Shown: positions 26,536 through 34,510 of the stretch, piece by piece
Layout: each line of letters begins with the position of its first letter
How positions within the stretch are numbered: the first letter of the stretch is position 1
Assembly: GCF_019049655.1 (NCBI RefSeq)
Contig: NZ_JAFMOX010000055.1
Coordinates: 1 to 64,000 of the forward strand
DNA: 64,000 bases
Source: Rahnella rivi
Lineage (GTDB): Bacteria; Pseudomonadota; Gammaproteobacteria; Enterobacterales; Enterobacteriaceae
Direction of reading: 5' to 3'
Translations under genes and position numbers: made by a program
The notes under the pieces: model-generated
What the model was told of the DNA's origin: nothing
Seen by the model: only the letters and a program-made list of their open reading frames with translations
Database searches by the model: none

Positions 26536-27177
26536 TCAGCCCTGCCAGCGTGACTGACGGATAATGGAACAGAAATTCCCCCTGATAAATTCAGGTTCTT
26601 TATCTGCAATAACGTCTGCTTTTACATTACCGAAGGTCGTTTGCGGCTTATTTTTTATGCCGTCATAAAATGCCTGAATAATATCTTCTTTAAATGTCGC
26701 CGTGCGTGGATGTGTATTCACCACCGCATGGCGAACGTCCTCTTCATACGCCTGATAATTGATGCCCAGCACGTCCATTTCCACTCCTGCCGTAACCAGC
26801 GCGATCACCGGCTCCATAAACTCGGGTATACCGGGCGTGGTATGCAGTGCGATGGCGGTCCAGACTTTGTCGATGTCCTGCCCGCTGATGCCATATTGCT
26901 GCATGAATTCCCGCGCGGTATTGGCGCCGTCCACTTCAAAACGTTTATCACAGCTGCAGTGTTCGTGGGTCAGCCCCATGTCATGGAACATGCAGCCAAT
27001 ATAAAGTAACTCGTGATCAACGTTTAACTGACGAGCCTGCCCGGCGAGCGCGGCCCAGTAATACACCCGGCTGGAATGATGAAACAGCAATTCCGATTCG
27101 CTATCGCGAACCCGTTCTGTGGCTTCGCGGCACATTTTGCTGTCAGGGATACGGATGCCATTAATTGTGAGACTCAT
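26536..27177 (-). CDS. HD-domain phosphohydrolase-like protein
   Basis: 213 residues. Metal ligands of an HD fold are visible: His in FHHSSRVYYWA (about 39-49), the HD pair in IGCMFHDMGLTHEH (about 71-84) and His in WTAIALHTT. This resembles the small HD proteins near cyanamide hydratase. AGGAG precedes the ATG at 27177; a longer reading frame upstream overlaps the divergent regulator and is rejected. The divergent GlxA-like gene 115 bases away probably controls it. Substrate unknown. Confidence 0.8.
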   Translation of the reverse strand: MSLTINGIRIPDSKMCREATERVRDSESELLFHHSSRVYYWAALAGQARQLNVDHELLYIGCMFHDMGLTHEHCSCDKRFEVDGANTAREFMQQYGISGQDIDKVWTAIALHTTPGIPEFMEPVIALVTAGVEMDVLGINYQAYEEDVRHAVVNTHPRTATFKEDIIQAFYDGIKNKPQTTFGNVKADVIADKEPEFIRGNFCSIIRQSRWQG

Positions 27178-27292
27178 GATATTTCTCCTGTGGGATTGCA
27201 TAAACCCAGCGTAAGCCGCAGGATGAATGTCATCAATCGACGTAGTAATACGATTTAAGACATTACGCCGTTCTGCGACAGGAAAACGATCA

Positions 27293-28249
27293 ATGCCCAA
27301 ACACATCATTATTCTGGCCGTCCCCGGCGTACAGATGCTGGACGTTTCCGGCCCGATGGATGTTTTCGCCGAGGCCAATCAGCAGCGTGGCCGCGAAGTG
27401 TATAAACTCAGCGTGATGGCGATAAACGACCCGATCGTTACTTCGTCTTCAGGCACCCGGATCCTGGCCGACATGATTCTGGACGCCCCGCTTCCCGATA
27501 ATCTCGATACCTTTCTGGTCGCCGGTGCGCCTTCACTGAACACGTTTTTGAGCGACGATGCTTTAAAGCACAATCTCTGTCGCTGGAGCCAACATGCACA
27601 GCGTTTTGGCTCAGTGTGCAGCGGAGCTTTGTTGCTTGCCGCCGCAGGACTGCTGGATAACCGCCGCGTGACCACTCACTGGGCGGTTGCGGAAAAACTG
27701 AGTCAGGAATATCCACGGGTGTGTGTCGAAGCAGACGCTATTTTTATCGCGGACGGCGAACTGCGCACCGCTGCCGGTGTGACGTCCGGGCTGGATATGG
27801 CGTTAAGTATGGTTGAGGAAGATCTCGGGCGGGAAACGGCGCGCAATGTCGCCGCTCAGCTGGTGATGTTCTTCAAACGCCCAGGCGGGCAGCTTCAGTT
27901 CAGCCGTCACGGTCAGGCATCGCTGAGTGGCCGCGCCGCGTTGCAGGATGTTCAGCGCTGGGTGCTGAGTTCCCTGGACCAGCCGCACAATGTCAGCACG
28001 CTGGCACAACACATGGGGCTGAGTGCCCGCCACGTCACGCGGTTATTTAATCAGGAAATGAAACAATCACCGGCAGAATGGCTGGAACAGCAACGGGTAT
28101 TTCATGCCCGCCAGCTGCTCGAAACCGGCGGTCTGGCCATGAAACAGATTGCCTCGCAATGCGGATTTTCCAGCGTGGATATCTTACGACGGGCCTTTAT
28201 GCGCAAACTTAACGTGACACCGTCACAATATCAAAAACAGTTTGTGTGA
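27293..28249 (+). CDS. GlxA-family transcriptional regulator (DJ-1/PfpI plus AraC HTH)
   Basis: 318 residues. The DJ-1/PfpI-like domain (about 1-170) has GSVCSGALLLAAAG, with Cys at the elbow; the AraC domain (about 220-318) has two HTHs (LAQHMGLSARHVTRLF; IASQCGFSSVDILRRAF). AGGAAA precedes the ATG at 27293. It is divergent from the HD-domain gene, the likely target. It resembles but is distinct from the protein at 18498. Confidence 0.86.
   Translation: MPKHIIILAVPGVQMLDVSGPMDVFAEANQQRGREVYKLSVMAINDPIVTSSSGTRILADMILDAPLPDNLDTFLVAGAPSLNTFLSDDALKHNLCRWSQHAQRFGSVCSGALLLAAAGLLDNRRVTTHWAVAEKLSQEYPRVCVEADAIFIADGELRTAAGVTSGLDMALSMVEEDLGRETARNVAAQLVMFFKRPGGQLQFSRHGQASLSGRAALQDVQRWVLSSLDQPHNVSTLAQHMGLSARHVTRLFNQEMKQSPAEWLEQQRVFHARQLLETGGLAMKQIASQCGFSSVDILRRAFMRKLNVTPSQYQKQFV
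28214..28226. other. matS site (MatP binding)
   Basis: GTGACACCGTCAC, perfect match to GTGACRNYGTCAC, at the 3' end of the GlxA-like gene. It is the matS copy nearest to dif in this window (7.4 kb). Confidence 0.85.
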
Positions 28250-28268
28250 CTCACTATAGCCTAATAAA

Positions 28269-28838
28269 TCAGGCCTCTGCGGCAACCTGCGCCCGCCTGA
28301 AACACTCAGGACGGTGAGTGTTGATAAGGCCGGTGGCTTCCATCCAGGCATAAACAATTGTCGGACCGACAAACTTAAAACCGCGCTTTTTCAGGTCTTT
28401 CGAAATACGTTCTGACAGCGCATCTTTGGTGGGCACCGGCCCCACATGCTGAATGGCTTTACCGCCGATCTGCGTCCAGATCCACTCACCGAAATCTTCG
28501 CCGGCCTGCTGCATTGCCAGATAAACCCGCGCATTGTTTATCACCGCCGTAATTTTACTGCGTGAGCGGATGATATCGGCGTTGTTCATCAGCTTTTCGA
28601 TATCATCTTCGGTGAATTCAGCGACTTTTTCCGGCTCAAACTGGCAGAACGCGAGACGCAATGCCTCACGTTTTTTCAGCACAATCCGCCAGGACAGCCC
28701 CGCCTGAAAGCCATCCAGCATCAGTTTTTCCCACAACGCACGGCTGTCGCGCACGGGTTTACCCCATTCGGTGTCGTGGTAGTGAATCATAAGATCGTCC
28801 TGGAGATTCCAGGGACAACGGACGGGAGCAATGGTCAT
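28269..28838 (-). CDS. tag: DNA-3-methyladenine glycosylase I (Tag)
   Basis: Excises 3-methyladenine from alkylated DNA. 189 residues from the ATG at 28838 (MTIAPVRCPW), which matches the E. coli Tag start. The zinc-snap ligands are present: Cys8, a His in HYHDTEWG, and H/C in NTHRPEC near the C-terminus. The aromatic LDGFQAGLSW segment forms the base pocket. Convergent with the GlxA-like gene. The reading frame extends 105 bases upstream, without a better start. Confidence 0.92.
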   Translation of the reverse strand: MTIAPVRCPWNLQDDLMIHYHDTEWGKPVRDSRALWEKLMLDGFQAGLSWRIVLKKREALRLAFCQFEPEKVAEFTEDDIEKLMNNADIIRSRSKITAVINNARVYLAMQQAGEDFGEWIWTQIGGKAIQHVGPVPTKDALSERISKDLKKRGFKFVGPTIVYAWMEATGLINTHRPECFRRAQVAAEA

Positions 28839-29121
28839 GGCGGAACTCGGGCTGATGGGTTTTGCGTAGTCTACCCGAGAACGGTCTTCATTATTCAGGG
28901 AAAAAATAACCCTCATACGCCCCTGTGGTTTTATGAATTTCATTCATAGCGGCTATTTACCGGGCGTAATTATCTTTCATCCCGTCTCCGTTAATCTGAA
29001 TGAAAATACCGGGTAAACCGATACCCCGCCGGGATTTCAACAGAGACGGATTAGATATTTTTATCGCAGAAGACGTCTACTTTTTGCCCCCGCGGCACCC
29101 GTCACGAAAGGAGCTACAGAC

Positions 29122-29775
29122 ATGACTCAACACACCGTTTCCGAGACGCTATCTGCTCGTCAACAGGCCATTCCCCTGATGGCGGCATCGATGGCCGCCA
29201 GTCAGATGGATAAGCTGAATTCAGCGCTGAATCAGGGGCTGGATGCAGGGATCACGATTAACGAAGCCAAAGAAATTCTCGTCCAGCTCTATGCCTATAC
29301 CGGTTTTCCTCGCAGCCTGAACGCGCTGAATGAACTGATGAAGGTCGTTGAAGCACGTAAACAACGCGGCATCGAAGACGTGGAGGGCAAAGCGCCTGTC
29401 TCCCCTGTCCCTACCGGGGATGAGCTTCTCCGGGTCGGTACCGCGAATCAGACCAAAATCTCAGGCGCTCCGGTTCAGGGGCCACTCTTTGATTTTGCGC
29501 CGGTTATTAACCAGTTCCTGCAAACACATCTGTTCGGCGACATTTTCGCCAGGGATAACCTTGACTGGCAAAGCCGCGAACTGGCAACGGTTGGCGCATT
29601 AGCGGCCACGCCGGGCGTTGAAGCGCAGCTGTTATCCCATATTCTTGCAAGCATGCGGGTCGGCCTGACGGCATCACAATTGCATCAGCTGGCAATGGTT
29701 CTGCGGGACCATGGGGAAAATGAAGCCGCGATGCGAGCTGAAAAGGCGCTGAAGCAGGCGCTGGCGAGCCAATAG
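29122..29775 (+). CDS. Carboxymuconolactone decarboxylase (CMD/AhpD-like) family protein
   Basis: 217 residues with two CMD-like helical halves (about 35-85 and 135-205), the first with EILVQLYAYTGFPRSLNAL, the second with RELATVGALAATPGVEAQLLSH. The CxxC pair of AhpD is absent, so a peroxidase-coupled thiol role is unlikely. AAAGGAG lies upstream. A flavodoxin-like gene follows after 10 bases; together they resemble redox or quinone-type detoxification pairs. Exact role unknown. Confidence 0.82.
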   Translation: MTQHTVSETLSARQQAIPLMAASMAASQMDKLNSALNQGLDAGITINEAKEILVQLYAYTGFPRSLNALNELMKVVEARKQRGIEDVEGKAPVSPVPTGDELLRVGTANQTKISGAPVQGPLFDFAPVINQFLQTHLFGDIFARDNLDWQSRELATVGALAATPGVEAQLLSHILASMRVGLTASQLHQLAMVLRDHGENEAAMRAEKALKQALASQ

Positions 29776-29785
29776 AGGACGCGTT

Positions 29786-30370
29786 ATGGAGCATGATTCC
29801 ACCCGCAGAATGTTGATCACAGCCTTTGCCAGCCTGACGCTTGGAAATGTCTCTCTGGCGTCAGCAACGACCGGCACTGCAAATGTTCAGGGCAAGAGCC
29901 GCATTCTGGTGGCGTACTTTTCCCGCAGCGGGAATACACGGGTCATCGCAGGCGTCATCCATCGCAGTCTGAAAACGGATCTGTTTGAAATCGAACCGGC
30001 CACGCCTTATCCGGAAGACTATTTTCAGACCGTTGAACTGGCGAAAAATGAGCGTACCGGGGGAATCAAACCGGCATTAAAAAAGAGCGTCGCTGATATC
30101 GAACGCTATGAAACCCTGTATTTAGGCTTTCCCATCTGGGGAACCAGCGTACCGCCCGTGGTGCAAACATTCCTCAGCAGCCATAACCTTGCAGGCAAAT
30201 TAATCATCCCCTTCATTACCCACGGCGGTTACGGCAAAGGTGACAGCGACGATATTCTTGTAAGCCTTGCCCCCACCGCTCGCCGGGAAAAACCGCTGGT
30301 CATTGAATGCGATCAGGAACGAAGAACGACGGAGACAGTCAACGGCTGGTTAGAGACGATACGCAACTGA
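29786..30370 (+). CDS. Exported flavodoxin-like protein
   Basis: 194 residues. The N-terminus carries twin arginines in STRRMLIT followed by a hydrophobic stretch and ASA, consistent with a Tat signal and export of a folded flavoprotein. The flavodoxin fold starts at RILVAYFSRSGNTR (FMN phosphate loop about 46-52), with LGFPIWGTSVPP and FITHGGYGKG binding the isoalloxazine ring. GAGG precedes the ATG. Cotranscribed with the CMD-family gene (10-base gap). Redox partner unknown. Confidence 0.82.
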   Translation: MEHDSTRRMLITAFASLTLGNVSLASATTGTANVQGKSRILVAYFSRSGNTRVIAGVIHRSLKTDLFEIEPATPYPEDYFQTVELAKNERTGGIKPALKKSVADIERYETLYLGFPIWGTSVPPVVQTFLSSHNLAGKLIIPFITHGGYGKGDSDDILVSLAPTARREKPLVIECDQERRTTETVNGWLETIRN

Positions 30371-30526
30371 AGTTTCATGAACCACCGGCAGGGTTCAGCA
30401 AATATTCATGAGCCCTGCTGATTAACCTCGGTTTTTACACTCCCTTGATTTCCCTCCCAGGCGCTTTAAAAACAACCGCTGCACATTTCCCCGAAGGTTA
30501 AGTGTGCACATTTAATCATAATACCC

Positions 30527-30550
30527 TACACTGTATGTTGTAACTAACCG
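30527..30550 (+). other. Ter site upstream of tus (TerB-like) overlapping the tus promoter
   Basis: Core GTATGTTGTAACTA at 30533-30546, as in E. coli TerB. The conserved G that pairs with the flipping C(6) is at 30533, so the non-permissive face is on the left: rightward-moving forks should stop. A possible -10 TACACT (30527-30532) abuts it, with a weak -35 TGCACA 16 bases before. Tus binding should therefore repress its own gene, as in E. coli. The tus ATG is 12 bases downstream. Confidence 0.93.
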
Positions 30551-30558
30551 GAGGGGAT

Positions 30559-31494
30559 ATGGCAGATTATGATTTGATCGCTCGTATGAATGGCTGTTTT
30601 AACGAGCTGGAAATGGCGTTGCACGACCTGGGGAATTTCCTGAGCAGGCTGGAATTACTGCAGGCACGGGTGTTTGCCTTGCCGGACATCGCCAAAGGCG
30701 AAGAACATAATCCTGCGGATAAGATTTCTGTCACCCCTTATCTCGGTGAAGCCGCGCAGGAGATGGCGTTGCAGCATTTCCAGCGGCTGTTCATTCATCA
30801 TAATAACGAGAATATCAGCAGCAAATCCGCGGTCCGGTTGCCCGGCGTGCTTTGCTATGCCGTTGACCCCGCAGAGCACCAGTCTGCCCTGCTGCTGATC
30901 GAAGAAGTGAACAAACTCAAGGCTGAACTTGAGCACATCGTCACCGTTGAATCCGGGCTGGCGCGCGAACAGCGTTTCGAGTTTGTGCACACCCATTTGC
31001 GCGGCCTGATTACCCTCAACGCCTATCGTTCCGTGACCTTTTTAAATGACCCGGATTCGGTGCGCTTTGGCTGGGCCAACAAGCACATTATTAAGAATGT
31101 CAGCCGGGACGAAGTGCTGGCGATGCTGGAAAAAAGCCTCAATGCCGGACGCGCCGTGTCGCCGTATACCCGTGAACAGTGGATGGAAAATATCAACCGC
31201 GAAATGATTGATGTGAAACGGCTACCGGAACATGCCGCGCTGAAATTTAAACGTCCGGTGAAAGTTCAGCCCATTGCCCGCGTGTGGTATCGCAACAGTC
31301 AGAAACAGGTGCAACACCCCTGCCCGCTGCCGCTGATCGCATTGTGTCTGCGTACGCCGATGATGCAGGTACCGAAGCTAGGCGAATTGCCGGATTACGA
31401 CGTCACCGCCATCAAACACAAGTACAAACCGCAGTCTCAGCCGCTGAGCCTGCTGATCAAACGCCTGCATTTATACACCGACCACCCGCTATAA
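30559..31494 (+). CDS. tus: Tus, DNA replication terminus site-binding protein
   Basis: 311-residue contrahelicase that binds Ter sites as a monomer and arrests the replicative helicase from one side. The sequence matches E. coli Tus along its length: LIARMNGCFNELE at the start, HLRGLITLNAYRSV, RFGWANKHIIKN and the C-terminal VWYRNSQ and TAIKHKYKP segments that contact DNA. CGGAGGGG precedes the ATG. Tus-fumC convergence is the same as in E. coli. Confidence 0.96.
   Translation: MADYDLIARMNGCFNELEMALHDLGNFLSRLELLQARVFALPDIAKGEEHNPADKISVTPYLGEAAQEMALQHFQRLFIHHNNENISSKSAVRLPGVLCYAVDPAEHQSALLLIEEVNKLKAELEHIVTVESGLAREQRFEFVHTHLRGLITLNAYRSVTFLNDPDSVRFGWANKHIIKNVSRDEVLAMLEKSLNAGRAVSPYTREQWMENINREMIDVKRLPEHAALKFKRPVKVQPIARVWYRNSQKQVQHPCPLPLIALCLRTPMMQVPKLGELPDYDVTAIKHKYKPQSQPLSLLIKRLHLYTDHPL
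31318..31325 (-). other. KOPS octamer pointing to dif
   Basis: CCCTGCCC on the plus strand, GGGCAGGG on the minus strand, inside tus. It lies right of dif and points left, the correct polarity for FtsK. Confidence 0.6.
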
Positions 31495-31499
31495 ATGAA

Positions 31500-31523
31500 A
31501 AAGGTCCGGCAAGCCGGACCTTT
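31500..31523. terminator. Bidirectional terminator between tus and fumC
   Basis: AAAGGTCCGGC / GCCGGACCTTT inverted repeat between convergent stops. Flanking A and T runs give short U tracts on both strands. Confidence 0.75.
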
Positions 31524-31547
31524 CTGGTGCACAGGTATCAGGGAAAC

Positions 31548-32945
31548 TTATGCCTTCATGCTGCCGACCATGGCTTCCGGTCTGACCCATTCGTCGAACT
31601 GTTCTTCGGTCAGATAACCGAGTTTCAGCGCAGAACCTTTCAGTGTCAGCCCTTCTTTATGGGCTTTCTTGGCGATTTCCGCCGCTTTGTCATAACCAAT
31701 ATGGGTATTGAGCGCCGTCACCAGCATCAGCGATTCATTCAGCAACTGCGTAATGCGGTCACGATTTGGCTCAATGCCGACGGCACAGTGCTCATTGAAA
31801 CCGCGCATTCCGTCGGCGAGCAAACGGACAGATTGCAGATAGTTGTGGATCACCAGCGGGCGGAACACATTCAGCTCGAAGTTACCGGAAGCGCCACCAA
31901 TATTGACGGCGACATCATTTCCCAGCACCTGCGCGCAAAGCATGGTCATGGCTTCACACTGCGTCGGGTTCACTTTGCCTGGCATGATCGAGCTCCCCGG
32001 TTCGTTTTCCGGAATGGAAATCTCGCCAATGCCGCAACGCGGGCCGGAAGATAACCAGCGAACGTCGTTGGCGATTTTCATCAGCGAAGCCGCCAGACCT
32101 TTCAGTGCGCCATGCCCATGCACCAGCGCGTCGCAGGTTGCCAGTGCTTCAAACTTATTTGGCGACGTGACGAACGGCTGTTTGGTCAGGTCAGCCAGCG
32201 CTTTCGCGACGCGAACCGCATATTCAGGGTGCGTATTCAGGCCGGTACCTACCGCCGTGCCGCCCAGCGCCAGCTCCGCGATGTGCGGAATACTGTTTTC
32301 AATGTGCGTGACATTATGCGCCAGCATCGCCACCCAGCCGGAAATCTCCTGGCCCAGGGTCAGCGGCGTGGCATCCTGTAGATGTGTCCGGCCAATTTTA
32401 ACGATATCGCGATAGGCTTCGGCTTTCGCTTGCAGCGTTTTGTGCAGCACTTTCAGCTCAGGCAGCAGCGTTTCACGCAGTTCAATCACCGCAGCGACAT
32501 GCATCGCGGTCGGAAAAACGTCGTTGGAACTTTGACTTTTGTTGACGTCATCGTTCGGATGCACTTTACGCGCTTCGCCGCGCTCACCGCCGAGGATCTC
32601 ACTCGCCCGGTTCGCCAGCACTTCATTCATATTCATGTTGGTCTGGGTGCCGGAACCGGTCTGCCAGATGGAAAGCGGAAACTCTTCAGGATGTTTATTC
32701 GCCAGCACTTCATCGGCAGCGGCAACAATGGCGTCGCCCCGCTCGGCGGGCAGCAAACCGAGATCCATATTGACGCTGGCGGCCGCACGTTTGGTCAGGG
32801 CCAGCGCGTGGATCAGCGCCGTGGGCATTTTTTCAGAGGAAATACGAAAGTGTTCAAGCGAACGTTGCGTCTGTGCGCCCCAAAGCTTATCTGCCGGAAC
32901 ATCGATAGGCCCCATTGAGTCTTTTTCAATGCGAGTCGCTGTCAT
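31548..32945 (-). CDS. fumC: Fumarase C (class II fumarate hydratase)
   Basis: 465 residues; iron-independent, oxidative-stress-resistant fumarase of the TCA cycle. Signature [11 protein letters not shown] (about 317-327), plus the [10 protein letters not shown] and [10 protein letters not shown] motifs with the catalytic His. AAGGAGA precedes the ATG. In E. coli fumC lies next to fumA; here manA is directly upstream on the other strand and no fumA is present in between. Confidence 0.96.
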   Translation of the reverse strand: MTATRIEKDSMGPIDVPADKLWGAQTQRSLEHFRISSEKMPTALIHALALTKRAAASVNMDLGLLPAERGDAIVAAADEVLANKHPEEFPLSIWQTGSGTQTNMNMNEVLANRASEILGGERGEARKVHPNDDVNKSQSSNDVFPTAMHVAAVIELRETLLPELKVLHKTLQAKAEAYRDIVKIGRTHLQDATPLTLGQEISGWVAMLAHNVTHIENSIPHIAELALGGTAVGTGLNTHPEYAVRVAKALADLTKQPFVTSPNKFEALATCDALVHGHGALKGLAASLMKIANDVRWLSSGPRCGIGEISIPENEPGSSIMPGKVNPTQCEAMTMLCAQVLGNDVAVNIGGASGNFELNVFRPLVIHNYLQSVRLLADGMRGFNEHCAVGIEPNRDRITQLLNESLMLVTALNTHIGYDKAAEIAKKAHKEGLTLKGSALKLGYLTEEQFDEWVRPEAMVGSMKA

Positions 32946-33194
32946 TGTTGTCTCCTTAGATAGTTATTTTCGAATGAGTGTCTGTGTTTTGTGCAGGATT
33001 TTCAGCCGCCAGGTGCGCTCCCACGCGTTCATCAGCGGCCTGACGAGTATAGTGACATATAAGGCAAGCGTATTACCCGTTCCTTTTACATTGAAGAGAT
33101 TGCGCCATCACCGCACTTTTTGACCCTTCACAGTTGTAAAGGCCGCCCCGTCATTGTTTACTAGCGGGTAGAATTTTCCATTCAGGATGAAGCA

Positions 33195-34373
33195 ATGCAA
33201 AAGATGCATAACGGTGTACAAAATTACGCCTGGGGCAGTAAAGACGCGCTGACGGAACTTTATGGCATTACCGATCCGCAAGATCGTCCGATGGCGGAAT
33301 TGTGGATGGGTGCTCACCCGAAAAGCAGCTCTCAGGTTGAGAATGCCGCCGGTGAGACGATTTCTCTGCGCGATCAAATCAGTGCCAATCTTGAGGGGCA
33401 GTTAGGTAAAAAAGTCGCCAAACGTTTTGGTGAACTGCCTTTCCTGTTCAAAGTATTGTGTGCCGATCAGCCGCTGTCAATTCAGGTTCATCCAAGCAAA
33501 GGCGCAGCCGAGCTGGGTTACGCCAAAGAAAACGCCAACGGGATCCCGCTCGATGCGGCTGAACGTAACTATAAAGATCCGAATCACAAGCCGGAACTGG
33601 TCTATGCCCTGACCGAGTTCCAGGCCATGAACGGTTTTCGCGAGCTGCGTGAAACCGTTTCTTTGCTGCAACCGGTCGCCGGTGCCCATCCGCTGATTGC
33701 CAGCTTCCTGTCTTATCCCGATGTTGACCACCTGCGTACCCTGTTCGCCGGGCTGCTGAGTCTGGAAGGCGACGATAAATCGCGGGCGCTGGATGTGCTG
33801 AAATCCGTCCTCAACGATCAGCGCGGCGAGCCGTGGGACACCATCCGCAGCATCGCTGAATTTTATCCGCACGACACCGGCCTTTTCTCTCCGCTGCTGC
33901 TGAACGTGATTACCCTGCAACCGGGCGAAGGCATGTTCCTGTATGCCGAAACGCCGCACGCCTATCTGAAAGGGGTGTCGCTGGAAGTGATGGCGAATTC
34001 CGACAACGTCCTGCGCGCAGGCCTGACGCCGAAATACATCGATATCCCTGAGTTGCTGGCCAACCTGAAATTCAATGCCAAACCGGCCAGTGAATTGCTG
34101 ACGACGCCGGTGGAAAAAGGCGCAGAGCTTAACTTCCCGATCCCGGTAGAAGATTTTGCGTTCTCCATCCACAGCCTGTCTGCAGAGCCGCAAACGCTTG
34201 AACAAGACAGCGCGGCGATTGTCTTTTGTATCGAAGGCCAGAGCGTGCTGGTGAAAGACGGCCAGACGCTGGTGCTCAATCCGGGTGAGTCCGGCTATAT
34301 TGCGGCCAGTGAATCGCCGGTCAGCATAAGTGGCAACGGGCGCATTGCCCGCGTGTTCAATACCCTGAGTTAA
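33195..34373 (+). CDS. manA: Mannose-6-phosphate isomerase
   Basis: 392-residue type I phosphomannose isomerase (zinc cupin), interconverting fructose-6-P and mannose-6-P. Zinc ligands occur in QVHPSKGAAE and in YAETPHAYLKG; the start MHNGVQNYAWGSK is family-typical. AGGA lies upstream of the ATG. Supplies mannose-6-P for GDP-mannose and could feed an NDP-mannose donor. Same order as E. coli fumC-manA-ydgA. Confidence 0.95.
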   Translation: MQKMHNGVQNYAWGSKDALTELYGITDPQDRPMAELWMGAHPKSSSQVENAAGETISLRDQISANLEGQLGKKVAKRFGELPFLFKVLCADQPLSIQVHPSKGAAELGYAKENANGIPLDAAERNYKDPNHKPELVYALTEFQAMNGFRELRETVSLLQPVAGAHPLIASFLSYPDVDHLRTLFAGLLSLEGDDKSRALDVLKSVLNDQRGEPWDTIRSIAEFYPHDTGLFSPLLLNVITLQPGEGMFLYAETPHAYLKGVSLEVMANSDNVLRAGLTPKYIDIPELLANLKFNAKPASELLTTPVEKGAELNFPIPVEDFAFSIHSLSAEPQTLEQDSAAIVFCIEGQSVLVKDGQTLVLNPGESGYIAASESPVSISGNGRIARVFNTLS

Positions 34374-34389
34374 GTATCCGGTCATTAAA

Positions 34390-34427
34390 CAAATTGGGGC
34401 TAATGGCCTCAATTTGATGATTTTTTT
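34390..34427 (+). terminator. Rho-independent terminator of manA
   Basis: CAAATTGGGG / CCTCAATTTG (one G-T pair, loop 34400-34406) followed by seven T at 34421-34427. Confidence 0.85.
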
Positions 34428-34456
34428 ACTGATTGAGCTACACTCAGGAGACTAAT

Positions 34457-34476
34457 AACGCCGCAAGGCGTTTTTT
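34457..34476 (+). terminator. Second terminator-like hairpin, in the ydgA leader
   Basis: AACGCC-GCAA-GGCGTT followed by six T, 34 bases before the ydgA ATG. Either a back-up manA terminator or a leader attenuator, depending on where ydgA transcription starts. Confidence 0.75.
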
Positions 34477-34510
34477 GTTTTCGGGACATTTCATAAGGAT
34501 AAACAGAGAT

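Noticed and set aside
27178..27378. N-terminal extension of the HD-domain protein
   Set aside because: It would overlap the divergent regulator start and lacks a ribosome site, while AGGAG precedes the inner ATG.
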